Below the pieces are notes generated by a model. It had not been told where the DNA came from. It saw only the letters and a list, made by a program, of their open reading frames with translations, and did no database searches. This document shows positions 9,579-19,684 of a stretch of DNA of 64,000 nucleotides, one piece after another. Origin of the DNA: Arcobacter defluvii (GTDB lineage: Bacteria > Campylobacterota > Campylobacteria > Campylobacterales > Arcobacteraceae); NCBI RefSeq assembly GCF_013201725.1, contig NZ_CP053835.1, positions 1,364,001 to 1,428,000 on the forward strand, given 5' to 3'. Both the position numbers and the translations under genes were made by a program. Positions within the stretch are counted from its first letter, which is position 1; each line of letters opens with the position of its first letter.

Positions 9579-12450
9579 AAAAATAGACTCTTTCTCTCTT
9601 TCAAATTTTTCAGTTTCGCAATTCTATATTAAAATGGATAAAAAACTTATTTTGGATATTGGGAATCTAGAGTATAAGTCTAAAAAGACTCAAACAAAAA
9701 GCTCATTTGATGATTTAAAAAAAGATATTGAATTATTACCTAAAGTATTAATGCTTTTTCAAAAAATAAATATAAAAAAGTTAAAAATTGATGATAATGA
9801 GTTTAAAATAGTTCTGGATGAAAATAATTTATATCTTGATAATAAATATATAAATATTTCTTCAAAATTGGATGTTGCATCTAATCAAATTTTATTTGAA
9901 TTATCTTCTTTATATTTAAAAGATATAGATATATTATTTGATGGGAAAATTAAAATAGACTATTTTACTGAAGAATTGAATTATTTTGGAAAATTTTATT
10001 ATCAAGATTTAGAAGCAAATTTAAATATAGATATGACAAAAGAATTGGCTAAATTTTATATTGTTAGTTCTCCTTTTAAAAGTTTAAAATTTCTAAAAAA
10101 TTTTTTAGATTTACCAAAAACAGCAGAAGAATGGATGTATGATAATGTTGAAGGTAATATAACTTTAGAAGGTTTATATGCTGAATTTGATTTGAAAAAT
10201 AATAAATTAATTGAAAAATCTTTAAATGGAAAAGCACATATTGAAAATGCAAAAATTAAATTTCATCAAGATGTAGATGCTATTCAAACTAAAAATCTCG
10301 ATATTACTTTTAAAGATGATAATTTATATTTTAATTTAATAGAACCAACTTTTAAAGATAAAAGTTTAGAAGGAAGTTATGTAACTATTCATAATTTAGC
10401 AAGTGTACAAAATGGGGAAGTTGAAGTAAATATAAAAACAAATAGTAAACTAGATAAAGATATTTTAGATATTTTAAAAGCTTATAAAATAAATCTTCCC
10501 TTAGTTCAAAAAAGTGGAACTACAGATGCAACTTTGACTTTGATTTTTCCATATGAATTAGAAAAACCTATGACAACTAAAGGTGAATTTTTAGTAAATG
10601 ATGCAGAAATTTCAATAGGAAATTTTTCTTTTAATAGTAAAACTGCAACGGTAATTTTAGATGGAAGTAATGTATTAGTAAAAGATGCAGATTTTAAATA
10701 CAAAGATATGATAGATGCTTTAGTAAATATAAATATTGATACAAAAACTTTAAAATCTTCAGGTGATACAATTATAAATTCTTTAATAATAAAAAAAGAA
10801 AATGGAGAAAAAATAATTGATATAAAAGATAAAAAAACAGCTTTAGATATGGATTTTAATAAAGATACAATTATAGACTTAAAAGATTTAGAAACAACTA
10901 TAAAAATAGCTGATTTAATTTATGTAAATATAAATAATATATCAAAAATTTATCCATATTCAAAGCTTTTAAAAGATATTTCAATAAAAGATGGAAATAT
11001 CTCTTTAGATATAAAAGATGACAAAAATATCAAATTTAAAGCTTTAATAAAAGGTTTAAACTTACCTCTTAAAAAAGATGGGCAAAGTATTGAAAATCTC
11101 GATATTGTAGGAAATATTAGTGGTAAAAATATAGATATTCACTCAATTGATGAAAATATAAAAGTTGAAATAAAAGATGATTTAAAAATTTATTTAAATA
11201 ATCTTTTTATAACTATCGATACAAAAAAACAAGATACAAATAATATAAATCAAAAGATGAATTTATATCTAACAAATGATGAAATAGATTTAAATGGAAC
11301 AATTTACAAGATAAAAAATGCAAATCTATCAATAAAAAAAGAAGAAATAAATTTTGAAGCAAATTTAAAAGAGCTAGATCTTCCACTCAAAAAGAATGGA
11401 AAAAAGATCAATGAATTGACACTTTTGGGAATATATAAAAATAATTATACAAAATTAAACACAAAAAATAATGATTTGATTTTGGAATTAAAAAATGAAA
11501 ATTTATCATTAAATATTAATGGTTATGATATTTTATATTCAAGTGAAGATAAAGAAGAAAATGATAGCTATAAAAATATTAATATTATAGGAAATAGTTC
11601 AAATATAATAGTGAATGATAAATATAAGTTTTTATCTGATACTTTTGAAATAAGAGTAAGAGAAAATGAAAAATTTATTCATTTAAAACATAAAAAAAGT
11701 GATATTACATTTAAAGAGTCAAAAGATAAAAAAATAGATATTTTCACAAGTGATATAAGTGATGAGTTTGTAAATACAATTTTTGATAAAAATATTTTTA
11801 AAGGTGGAAATATACTTTTTTTAGCAAATGGAGACATAAATAATTTAAATGGAAAAATAATTATTGAAAATAGTAATATTGAAGACTTAGCAATTTTAAA
11901 TAATCTTTTAATATTTATTCACACTTCTCCTGCTCTTGTAAATCCTCTTTTAGCTGTTCCTTCTGTTGTAGGAATGGCAACAAATCAAGGATTTAATTTA
12001 ACTGCATACAAAATAGTAAATGGTGTTATGGAGTTTAATTATAGTAAAGAAAAAGAGTTAATAGATGTTAAAAAATTAGTAACTATTGGAAATGGTATTG
12101 ATTTTGAAGGTAAAGGAAAAGTAAATTTAAATGATTTAACTTTAGATTCAGAGATAAAATTAATTTTTCTAAAAGACTATTCAAAAATCGTAGGTGCAAT
12201 ACCTGTAGTTAATTATGTTTTATTAGGAGATAGTAATAGAGTTGAAACACAAGTAAATGTTTTTGGGGAATTATCAAATCCAAAAATTTCAACAAATTTA
12301 ACAAAAGAGACTTTTAGTATTCCAGTTAATATTGCAAAAAGAATATTAAGTTCACCATCAATGCTCTTAGATTTTATAAAAGGAACTAATGAAAGTGAAA
12401 AAAAAGAAGAAAAAAGTAGTGAAGAGTTAATAAATAAGCCTTTAAAATAA
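9499..12450 (+). CDS. AsmA/YhdP-like large envelope protein
   Basis: A 983-residue protein with one N-terminal membrane anchor (about residues 4-26). A very long, repetitive, Asn/Lys/Asp/Ile-rich beta-strand region follows, and then a C-terminal AsmA-like segment (GGNILFLANGDINNLNGKIII, and NLTLDSEIKLIFLKDYSKIVGAIPVVNYVLLG). This is the architecture of AsmA-family or TamB-like bridging proteins, which are thought to carry phospholipids between the inner and outer membranes. The start ATG 9499 has AAGGAT upstream. Its 5' end overlaps the oppositely oriented mltG start by 80 bp. The exact subfamily (DUF3971-like) is uncertain. Confidence 0.75.
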   Translation: MLKSIKLLLLLFFLIILLLLSSLYWGIKIDSFSLSNFSVSQFYIKMDKKLILDIGNLEYKSKKTQTKSSFDDLKKDIELLPKVLMLFQKINIKKLKIDDNEFKIVLDENNLYLDNKYINISSKLDVASNQILFELSSLYLKDIDILFDGKIKIDYFTEELNYFGKFYYQDLEANLNIDMTKELAKFYIVSSPFKSLKFLKNFLDLPKTAEEWMYDNVEGNITLEGLYAEFDLKNNKLIEKSLNGKAHIENAKIKFHQDVDAIQTKNLDITFKDDNLYFNLIEPTFKDKSLEGSYVTIHNLASVQNGEVEVNIKTNSKLDKDILDILKAYKINLPLVQKSGTTDATLTLIFPYELEKPMTTKGEFLVNDAEISIGNFSFNSKTATVILDGSNVLVKDADFKYKDMIDALVNINIDTKTLKSSGDTIINSLIIKKENGEKIIDIKDKKTALDMDFNKDTIIDLKDLETTIKIADLIYVNINNISKIYPYSKLLKDISIKDGNISLDIKDDKNIKFKALIKGLNLPLKKDGQSIENLDIVGNISGKNIDIHSIDENIKVEIKDDLKIYLNNLFITIDTKKQDTNNINQKMNLYLTNDEIDLNGTIYKIKNANLSIKKEEINFEANLKELDLPLKKNGKKINELTLLGIYKNNYTKLNTKNNDLILELKNENLSLNINGYDILYSSEDKEENDSYKNINIIGNSSNIIVNDKYKFLSDTFEIRVRENEKFIHLKHKKSDITFKESKDKKIDIFTSDISDEFVNTIFDKNIFKGGNILFLANGDINNLNGKIIIENSNIEDLAILNNLLIFIHTSPALVNPLLAVPSVVGMATNQGFNLTAYKIVNGVMEFNYSKEKELIDVKKLVTIGNGIDFEGKGKVNLNDLTLDSEIKLIFLKDYSKIVGAIPVVNYVLLGDSNRVETQVNVFGELSNPKISTNLTKETFSIPVNIAKRILSSPSMLLDFIKGTNESEKKEEKSSEELINKPLK

Positions 12451-12459
12451 AGGCTTATT
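12433..12459. terminator. Bidirectional terminator shared by two convergent genes
   Basis: An 11-bp perfect stem (AATAAGCCTTT / AAAGGCTTATT, 5-nt loop) spans 12433-12459. The stop codons of both the AsmA-like gene (12448-12450) and the convergent permease gene (12455-12457) lie inside the hairpin. Confidence 0.8.
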
Positions 12460-13660
12460 CATTTCTTAAAACATCAATTACATCTATATTTGTAGCTTTT
12501 GAAGCTGGGTAATATGATGAAATAAGTACAATTATAACTGCTCCAATGATTATAGAAACAAAATCAGTTAATGCTAAATCAAGCGGTAATTTTGCACTTC
12601 CATAAACATCTGCTGGCAAAGTAACAATATCAAAATTATCTAGTAACCAATATCCAAAAAATCCTAACGCAATTCCTGTTAAAATCCCTGAAAATCCTAT
12701 GATTGTACCAACTCTTAAAAATATTGTTTTTATCTCTTTTGCACTGGCTCCCATTGATAAAAGTAGGGCGATTTCTTTTCTTCTACTCATAACTGTCATT
12801 AGAAGTGATGAAATAATATTTAGTGAAGCTACTAAAATGATTAGCATTAAAACTATAAACAAAGCTGTTTTTTCCATTTTCATAGCTGCAAAGAAGTTAC
12901 CATTTTGCTGCCACCAACCAACAATTCCTGTATTTGTATTTTGTAATGAAATTTTTAATTTTTCAATATCGGCAAAAGCATCTTCTGAATAGATATGTAT
13001 CCCATCATAAATATTTGGTTCTTTTTTTAATAAAGTTTGTAAAGAGTCAATTGTTGTGTACATATAAGCTTTATCATAAGCATTTAAGCCAGAAGTAAAC
13101 GAAGTAAGATAAGTAAATCTTTTCATTTTTGGCATCATTGAAAAACCAGTCGGATTTAATTCTGTAAAATATAAAGTAGTTTTAACGCCATTGTTTAAAT
13201 ATAATTTATCAGTTATTCCAGAACCTGTAATTACATCATATTTATTTATTAACAAATCCCCAATAGCCTCTTTAAAAATATGATTAATTTGTGCTTCTTT
13301 TTCAGGAATTACACCAAAAATCATTCCTCCACTCATTATGTCACCATTTTGAATAATAGCTTGTGATGAAACAAAAGGAGAGAATTTTAAATAAGGATAT
13401 TCTTTTTGAAGTTTTTCAAGTAATTCTTCATTCACTGAATTGTCAATTTTTGGATAAATTGTTAATGGATAATTCATCGTAAATAGTTTTTTTTCAAACT
13501 CTTTAGCTGTTCCATTCATAATAGCCATAGAAAGAATTAAAACCATAACACCAATAGAAACTCCTATAAATGCTAGAATAGCACTTATAGAGATGAAAGG
13601 ATTTTTTTTATCAAATCTTAGATATTTTTTTACAATAAAATTGACTAATTTTTTATTCAA
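12455..13660 (-). CDS. Lipoprotein-releasing ABC transporter permease (LolC/LolE type)
   Basis: A 401-residue FtsX-family permease. It has an N-terminal membrane helix (SAILAFIGVSIGVMVLILSMAIMNG), a large periplasmic domain (about residues 50-260) and three C-terminal helices with the family motif MSRRKEIALLLSMGASAKEI. It extracts mature lipoproteins from the inner membrane and hands them to LolA. The final residues SSYYPASKATNIDVIDVLRNE are typical. It follows secA by 1 bp on the same strand, and lolA lies just beyond secA. A LolD ATPase gene is not in the window. Confidence 0.88.
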   Translation of the reverse strand: MNKKLVNFIVKKYLRFDKKNPFISISAILAFIGVSIGVMVLILSMAIMNGTAKEFEKKLFTMNYPLTIYPKIDNSVNEELLEKLQKEYPYLKFSPFVSSQAIIQNGDIMSGGMIFGVIPEKEAQINHIFKEAIGDLLINKYDVITGSGITDKLYLNNGVKTTLYFTELNPTGFSMMPKMKRFTYLTSFTSGLNAYDKAYMYTTIDSLQTLLKKEPNIYDGIHIYSEDAFADIEKLKISLQNTNTGIVGWWQQNGNFFAAMKMEKTALFIVLMLIILVASLNIISSLLMTVMSRRKEIALLLSMGASAKEIKTIFLRVGTIIGFSGILTGIALGFFGYWLLDNFDIVTLPADVYGSAKLPLDLALTDFVSIIIGAVIIVLISSYYPASKATNIDVIDVLRNE

Positions 13661-13661
13661 A

Positions 13662-16280
13662 TTAGTTTCCTGCTACTAAACCAATTTTTGGGCCACTTTT
13701 CCCACAACATTGTTTATATTTCAATCCACTTCCACAAGGACAAGGTTCATTTCTAGCAATTTTTTTATCACTATTTCGTACAGCTTCTTGTGCAATATTT
13801 GTAGTTATATGCTCTGTTGCTTCTTCCATTTGTTCTTTCATTCTTGCAATTGCTTCTTGTTCTTTTTCTCTGTCTTCATTTGATTGAAGTTGAATAGTAA
13901 ATAAAATTTTGATAATTTCATGTTTAATATTTGAAATTAATTCTATAAACATATTATATGACTCTTTTTTATATTCAACAAGTGGATCTTTTTGGTTATA
14001 ACCTCGAAGACCAATTCCTGCTTTTAAAGTATCCATAGCATATAAATGTTCTCTCCAAGCATTATCTAAAATTTGTAAATATAAGATTCTTTCGATTTCA
14101 CTTTTTTGTTCTGGTGCAGCCATTGACATTTTTTTAGTATAAACTTCTTTTAAAATAGAGGCTAAATTAGACTCTAAATTTTCATAAGAATCACTTTTTA
14201 ATGCTTCTTCATTAACTACTAAATGTAACTCTTCTTGTAATTTACTTTTAATAAATTCATAATCAAAATCTTCTTCAGGCATACCATGAATAATATTTGC
14301 TTCACTTAATAGATTTTGTACATATTCAAGTCTATTTTCGTCAAGTTTTGAATCAATATCATAATCACTTTTTAATAAATCATTTCTAAATGTATAAATC
14401 ACTTTTCTTTGTTCATTTGCAACATCATCATATTCAAGTAAGTGTTTTCTGCTTTCAAAATGCATTGATTCTACTTTTTTCTGAGCATTTTCAACAGCAC
14501 GTGTAACCATTCTTGATTCGATATGTTCACCTTCTTCAATACCAAGTCTTTCCATAATTCCTTTTATTTTATCACTTCCAAAGATTCTTAAAAGATTATC
14601 TTCTAAAGATAAATAAAATTGAGATTCTCCAACATCACCTTGACGTCCAGATCTTCCTCTTAATTGGTTATCAATTCTTCTAGATTCATGTCTTTCAGTT
14701 CCAATAATTGCTAAACCACCTAAATCTAAAATCTCTTGTGTAAGTTTAATATCAACTCCCCGTCCAGCCATATTTGTTGCAATTGTAACTGCACCTTTTT
14801 GACCAGCATCAGCAATAATTTTCCCTTCTTTTTCATGTTGTTTTGCATTTAAAACTGTATGAGGGATTTTTTTATCAACTAAAATTTTATGTAGTTTTTC
14901 TGATTTTTCAATTGAAGCAGTTCCCACAAGAACAGGTTGACCTTTTTCATGAAATTCTTTGATTTTATTGCAAACAGCTTCAAATTTTTCTTTTTCACTT
15001 TTATAAATTAAATCATTTTTATCTATTCTTTGAACAGGAACATTTGTAGGAATAGAAACAACATCAAGGTTATAAATTTCCGCAAATTCTGTAGCTTCTG
15101 TTTGAGCTGTTCCTGTCATACCAGCTAATTTTTTATACATTCTAAAATAATTTTGGAATGTAATATCTGCTAAAGTTTGTGATTCATCCTGAATTGCTAC
15201 ACCTTCTTTTGCTTCAAGTGCTTGGTGTAATCCTTCACTAAATCTTCTTCCTTCACTTAATCTTCCTGTAAATTCATCAACAATTACAATTTGATTATCT
15301 TTTACAACATAATCAACATCTTTTTCAAAGATATAGTTTGCTTTTAAAGCTTGATCAAGAGAGTGAGAAAGCATTGCATTTTCAAGTGAATAAAGATTAT
15401 CTACACCAAAAAGTTTTTCGGCATTTTCATGCCCTTGTTCTGTAAGCGTAACAGCTCTATTTTTTTCATCAACTATAAAATCACCAGTTGTTGATGGTTT
15501 TTCAGAAGAATTTTTTGGTTCTATTAATTTACCAAGTTCAAGTTTTAAAGCTATTTCATTTGCTTTTACATAATTTGAATTTTTGTGATTTGTTGGACCT
15601 GAAATAATAAGTGGAGTTCTTGCTTCATCAATTAAAATTGAGTCAACTTCATCTACAATTACAAAGTTATGTTCTCTTTGAACTTTTTCATTGATATCGT
15701 AATTCATATTATCTCTTAGATAATCAAATCCAAATTCATTGTTTGTACCGTATGTTATATCACAAGCATATTGAGCACGTCTTTCTTCATCATTTCTTAA
15801 TCCACCAACAATTGCTCCAACGCTATAGCCTAAAAAATTATATAAAGGTGTTAATTCATTAGCATCTCTAGCAGCAAGATAGTCATTTACTGTTACAACA
15901 TGAACACCTTTTCCAGTTAGTGCATTTAATGCAACTGCAAGTGAACCAACCAAAGTTTTACCTTCTCCTGTTTTCATCTCTGCAATTCTTCCATCATGTA
16001 AAACCATTGCTCCAATTAATTGAACATCATAAGGTCTCATTCCAAGGGCTCTTTTACTAGCTTCTCTTGTAATTGCAAAAGATTCAAACAATACGTCATT
16101 TAATGATTTTTCTTCTTTTTGTACAAGCTCTTTTAGCTTATTGAATTCATTTTTTAGTTCATCATCACTTAAATTTTCATATTTACTTTCTAAAGCTGTA
16201 ATTGATTCAGCTTTCTTTCTATATTTTTTTACTTCTCTATCATTTCTTGTACCAAAAATTTTTGAAAAAACATTTAACAT
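13662..16280 (-). CDS. secA: Preprotein translocase ATPase SecA
   Basis: An 872-residue motor ATPase of the Sec translocon, full length. Visible motifs are Walker A ([19 protein letters not shown]), the DEAD-like Walker B ([19 protein letters not shown]), [14 protein letters not shown], the helicase motif [13 protein letters not shown], and [20 protein letters not shown]. The C-terminus carries a zinc-binding SEC-C tail ([14 protein letters not shown]), which contacts SecB or the ribosome. It drives secretion of precursor proteins through SecYEG. It is divergent from lolA, with which it shares a 56-bp promoter region. Confidence 0.97.
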   Translation of the reverse strand: MLNVFSKIFGTRNDREVKKYRKKAESITALESKYENLSDDELKNEFNKLKELVQKEEKSLNDVLFESFAITREASKRALGMRPYDVQLIGAMVLHDGRIAEMKTGEGKTLVGSLAVALNALTGKGVHVVTVNDYLAARDANELTPLYNFLGYSVGAIVGGLRNDEERRAQYACDITYGTNNEFGFDYLRDNMNYDINEKVQREHNFVIVDEVDSILIDEARTPLIISGPTNHKNSNYVKANEIALKLELGKLIEPKNSSEKPSTTGDFIVDEKNRAVTLTEQGHENAEKLFGVDNLYSLENAMLSHSLDQALKANYIFEKDVDYVVKDNQIVIVDEFTGRLSEGRRFSEGLHQALEAKEGVAIQDESQTLADITFQNYFRMYKKLAGMTGTAQTEATEFAEIYNLDVVSIPTNVPVQRIDKNDLIYKSEKEKFEAVCNKIKEFHEKGQPVLVGTASIEKSEKLHKILVDKKIPHTVLNAKQHEKEGKIIADAGQKGAVTIATNMAGRGVDIKLTQEILDLGGLAIIGTERHESRRIDNQLRGRSGRQGDVGESQFYLSLEDNLLRIFGSDKIKGIMERLGIEEGEHIESRMVTRAVENAQKKVESMHFESRKHLLEYDDVANEQRKVIYTFRNDLLKSDYDIDSKLDENRLEYVQNLLSEANIIHGMPEEDFDYEFIKSKLQEELHLVVNEEALKSDSYENLESNLASILKEVYTKKMSMAAPEQKSEIERILYLQILDNAWREHLYAMDTLKAGIGLRGYNQKDPLVEYKKESYNMFIELISNIKHEIIKILFTIQLQSNEDREKEQEAIARMKEQMEEATEHITTNIAQEAVRNSDKKIARNEPCPCGSGLKYKQCCGKSGPKIGLVAGN

Positions 16281-16299
16281 AAAATTAGTTCCTTTTCGT

Positions 16300-16305
16300 T
16301 ATAAT
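16300..16305 (+). promoter_or_regulatory. Putative -10 element of the lolA promoter
   Basis: A perfect TATAAT lies 31 bp before the lolA start in the short divergent region between secA and lolA. Confidence 0.5.
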
Positions 16306-16336
16306 CGCAAGATTATATAAAAAAAAAGGTTAAAGT

Positions 16337-16870
16337 ATGTTTTATAAATCGCTAATTTTATTAGTACTCTTTTGTATTTCTTGTGTAGCTTCGAGTGATA
16401 TAAGAAATTTAGACTCATTTAAAGCAAGTTTTACTCAGATTATTACATCAAGTTCTAATAATATTATTGAATATAAAGGTGAAGTTTTTATCAAAAAAAG
16501 TGGGAAAATTTTATGGAAATATGAAACACCAGTTGTTAAAAATGTGTACATAAATAACGACTTCGCAATAGTTGATGAACCAGAACTCGAACAAGCAATA
16601 TTTACTCAATTAGAAAGTGAAATAAATATAATAAAATTATTAAATACTTCTAAAAAAATGGATAATGATACTTACTCTACAAATATAGATGATGTTGAGT
16701 ATTTAATTACATTATCAAAAAATGATGAAAAAATCAAAGAAATAAAATATAAAGATAAACTTGAAAATAATGTAGAAATTAAATTTTCAAATGTTATACA
16801 AAATGGTGAAATTTCTGATGAAATTTTCAAATTTATAGTTCCTGAGTATTATGATATTATAAGAAAATAG
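16337..16870 (+). CDS. lolA: Outer-membrane lipoprotein carrier protein LolA
   Basis: A 177-residue periplasmic protein with an N-terminal signal peptide (about residues 1-18). The LolA beginning LDSFKASFTQIITSSSNNIIEYKGEVFIKKSGKILWKYETP has the F-x-Q and YKGE/WKY strands typical of LolA. It ferries lipoproteins from the LolCDE complex to the outer membrane. The start ATG 16337 is preceded by AAAAAGG. Its position divergent from secA and near a LolC/E permease supports the call. It is slightly shorter than E. coli LolA (204 residues), as is common in Campylobacterota. Confidence 0.88.
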   Translation: MFYKSLILLVLFCISCVASSDIRNLDSFKASFTQIITSSSNNIIEYKGEVFIKKSGKILWKYETPVVKNVYINNDFAIVDEPELEQAIFTQLESEINIIKLLNTSKKMDNDTYSTNIDDVEYLITLSKNDEKIKEIKYKDKLENNVEIKFSNVIQNGEISDEIFKFIVPEYYDIIRK

Positions 16871-16888
16871 AATTTAAGAATTAAAAGC

Positions 16889-16894
16889 TATAAT
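16889..16894 (+). promoter_or_regulatory. Putative -10 element of the rnpB promoter
   Basis: TATAAT lies 6 bp before the inferred 5' end of the RNase P RNA and 19 bp after the lolA stop, consistent with a dedicated promoter for the RNA. Confidence 0.55.
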
Positions 16895-16899
16895 TTCAG

Positions 16900-17224
16900 T
16901 TAGGTAAACCAGACAATAGCTTAGAAATTTCTAAGAGGAAAGTCCGGGCTGCTGTGAAGTATGGTTCCATTTAAATAATGGCTAGGGTAACCTAAGGGAT
17001 AGTGCAACAGAAAGTAAACAGCCGATTTTCGGTGATGGTGAAACGGTGAGGTAAGAGCTTACCAGCATTTTGAGTAATCTTAATGGCTATGTAAACCCAA
17101 CCTGCAGCAAGAAGACTAGGTAATTACTTCACAATTTTGGTCTTCGCAAGACTACTAAAGTAATTTAGTAGCTAGATAAATTATTGTCTTAATAACAAAA
17201 CGCGGCTTATTGGTTTACCTAATT
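16900..17224 (+). ncRNA. rnpB: RNase P RNA (M1 RNA), bacterial type A
   Basis: The conserved 5' core GAGGAAAGTCCGGGCT is at 16935, the CR-II/III core ATAGTGCAACAGAAAGTAAAC near 17000, GGTAAGAGCTTACCAGC near 17050, and the closing AACAAAACGCGGCTTA near 17194. The ends pair to form P1 (TTAGGTAAACC with GGTTTACCTAA), which fixes the limits. It encodes the catalytic RNA that matures tRNA 5' ends. It follows lolA with its own -10 box. Confidence 0.93.
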
Positions 17225-17379
17225 TAATCAAATTTGAATTTGTATTAAAACTTCTTTGTTAATCAACTATCTAAACTTTAATGTGTTAAAGCTTATTCAA
17301 AATTTCTAAAAAAAATCAATATCTTAATTTATGTGGATTTATATTAAAATTGCAAAAAAATTAGTATATAAAGATAAAA

Positions 17380-18246
17380 ATGAAAAAAAGCATTATAGAA
17401 AATAGAGAGATATTATCAATTGAAGATGGCATTCATGATACAAATTTAAAAAGTGTAAAAATATTTAAAACAAAAAATTATGAACCAAAAAGTCCTTTAA
17501 TCTATGATGTTTGTTTAATACTTGTACTTCAAGGCAAAAAGATTGCAAATCTTGCAAACAATCGATTTATCTTTGATTGTGATAACTATTTAGTAGTTCC
17601 AACTACACTTCCTTTAGAGTGTGAAACTTATGCAACAAAAGATGAACCTTTTATTTGTTTGATTATTTCACTTGATAGAGAAATGATGGTGGATATTATT
17701 GAAGAATTAAAACAAAAAAATTTCAATACTCAAAATCCAAATAATATGGGGATTTTTTCAGATAAAGTTACTGTTCAAATTGAACAAACAACTGAAAAAT
17801 TATTGGATATTTTAGAATCAAAAGAAGAATCAATAATTTTAGGTGATGGTGTTTTAAAAGAGCTGTTTTATAGAATTGCTATTGGGCAAAATGCTCAAAT
17901 GCTTCATAAAATGTTTTTAGAAGAAAACAATGAATCTAAAATTGCAAAAGCTTTAAAACATATCCATGATAATTATAATAAAAGCCTAGATATGGACTCA
18001 TTAGCACGTATTTGTGATATGAGTGTTTCTTCATTTCATAATCATTTTAAAATAATTACATCACATACTCCTTTACAGTACATCAAAAAAATTCGATTAA
18101 CAAAAGCAAAAGATTTATTAATAAAATATGATTATAAAGCTGTTGATGTAGCAAATGAGTTAGGATATGATAATCCTTCACATTTTAGTAGAGATTTCAA
18201 AAATTATTTTGGGTATTCGCCTAAAGAGGCAAAAGCCTCTTTATAA
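17380..18246 (+). CDS. AraC-family transcriptional regulator
   Basis: A 288-residue regulator. The N-terminal half matches the AraC-type N-terminal domain (KIANLANNRFIFDCDNYLVVPTTLPLECE, cupin-like). The C-terminal 100 residues carry two helix-turn-helix motifs (LDMDSLARICDMSVSSFHNHFK and AVDVANELGYDNPSHFSRDFKNYFGYSPKEAK). The same N-terminal family includes YqhC, the activator of the aldehyde reductase YqhD. Here a YqhD-like dehydrogenase is the convergent neighbour, which suggests it is the target. The last codons lie in a terminator hairpin. The effector is unknown. Confidence 0.88.
   Translation: MKKSIIENREILSIEDGIHDTNLKSVKIFKTKNYEPKSPLIYDVCLILVLQGKKIANLANNRFIFDCDNYLVVPTTLPLECETYATKDEPFICLIISLDREMMVDIIEELKQKNFNTQNPNNMGIFSDKVTVQIEQTTEKLLDILESKEESIILGDGVLKELFYRIAIGQNAQMLHKMFLEENNESKIAKALKHIHDNYNKSLDMDSLARICDMSVSSFHNHFKIITSHTPLQYIKKIRLTKAKDLLIKYDYKAVDVANELGYDNPSHFSRDFKNYFGYSPKEAKASL
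18223..18242 (+). terminator. Hairpin terminator at the end of the AraC gene
   Basis: A perfect 8-bp stem AAAGAGGC / GCCTCTTT with an AAAA loop overlaps the last codons of the AraC-type gene. Confidence 0.6.
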
Positions 18247-18268
18247 GTATTTAGTGAAACAAAAAGTT

Positions 18269-19408
18269 TTAAGCTACCATAGAACGATTTAAAATATTTG
18301 CAACTTTTTCTAAAGTTACAGTTCCATTTTCACCAATTTCTAAATAACCATGAGATTTAAATGCATTATGAACATTTTCAATAACTTTATTATCAATTTC
18401 ATATTCTGTTAATTTTGTAGGAACTCCAACACTTTCAAATATTTCTTCAATTTTTTTGATAATAGCTTCATTGTTATTTTCAATTCCAAACACATTTTTA
18501 CCAAATTGTGCTAATTTTTCTTGTTTTTCTTCAATCATTTCTCTTAATAAATGAGGAAGAACAACTGCTAATGATCTTGCGTGATCAAGGTTATAAAATG
18601 CTGTTAATTCGTGACCAATTATGTGTGTTGACCAATCTTGACAAACACCATTTGCAAGTTGGAAATTTAATGCTTGATTACAAATGTGCATTAAATTTTC
18701 TTGCCACCATAATGTTCTTCTCTCATTCCATTTGTTTGCAAGAGTTACTAAACCTTTATATAAAGTTTCAGCATAACCATCATTTACTAATAAATCATTT
18801 GTTTTAGTTAAATATTGCTCAGAAATATGAACAAATGCATCAACTAAACCATTTCCTAGTTGTCTATCACTTAATGTTCCCATAAATGATGGGTCTAGAA
18901 CTGCAAATTTTGGGTAAGAATAATTTGAAAAATACATTCTTTTCTCATCTGTAGTTTTTCTTGAAACAACTGTTAAGTTATTTGATTCTGAACCAGTTGC
19001 AGCTAAAGTTAAAACAACTCCGATTGGAAGTGCTTTTTCAACTACTGCTGTTCCATCTAAAAAGTCCCAACCATCTCCATCATATAATGATGCAGCTGCA
19101 AGATATTTAGAACCATCAATAACAGAACCTCCACCAACTGCTAAAATAAAGTCAACACCTTCACTTCTAACAAGTTCAACAGCTTTATTCATTGTTTCAA
19201 CTGTTGGGTTTACTTCAACTCCACCAAATTCTACCCATTTGTGACCATTTAATGCTTCAATAACTTGCTCATAAGCACCATTTTTTTTAATTGATCCACC
19301 ACCATAAACTACTAATACTTTTTTATCTTTTGGAATAAGATTAGCAATCTCTTTTATTTTTCCTTTTCCAAACTCTATTCCTGTTGGGTTATGATAAGAA
19401 AATTCCAT
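18269..19408 (-). CDS. Iron-containing alcohol dehydrogenase (YqhD/butanol dehydrogenase type)
   Basis: A 379-residue group III metal-dependent alcohol dehydrogenase. It shows the NAD(P)-binding GGGSVIDGSKYLA (around residue 95) and TGSESNNLTVVS. Metal ligands are expected in LVDAFVHISEQY (Asp, His), IIGHELTAFYNLDHARSLAVVLPH (two His). YqhD-type enzymes reduce toxic aldehydes with NADPH. The length fits YqhD (387). It is convergent with an AraC regulator of the YqhC type. The start ATG has GAAGGA upstream. The physiological substrate cannot be read from the sequence. Confidence 0.9.
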   Translation of the reverse strand: MEFSYHNPTGIEFGKGKIKEIANLIPKDKKVLVVYGGGSIKKNGAYEQVIEALNGHKWVEFGGVEVNPTVETMNKAVELVRSEGVDFILAVGGGSVIDGSKYLAAASLYDGDGWDFLDGTAVVEKALPIGVVLTLAATGSESNNLTVVSRKTTDEKRMYFSNYSYPKFAVLDPSFMGTLSDRQLGNGLVDAFVHISEQYLTKTNDLLVNDGYAETLYKGLVTLANKWNERRTLWWQENLMHICNQALNFQLANGVCQDWSTHIIGHELTAFYNLDHARSLAVVLPHLLREMIEEKQEKLAQFGKNVFGIENNNEAIIKKIEEIFESVGVPTKLTEYEIDNKVIENVHNAFKSHGYLEIGENGTVTLEKVANILNRSMVA

Positions 19409-19684
19409 ATTTTAAATCCTTCAAATTATTTTTGTAAGGGAATTATAAAAATAATAGAAAAAGATTTAAAGACCAAATTCTACAAATGAAAAATTATAAT
19501 GCTCTATGATAGTTTAGAAGATAGAAGTGATACGCATATATAGCTTGATGAAATACAAATATAGATTGAATATTTACCTTTTTTATATTTTTATAATCAT
19601 TATGACATTTAGATAAATCGAGTATTTTATGTATTTTTATATAATTTCGATATTATTTCATTATACAACTATGTAAGGTATGGC

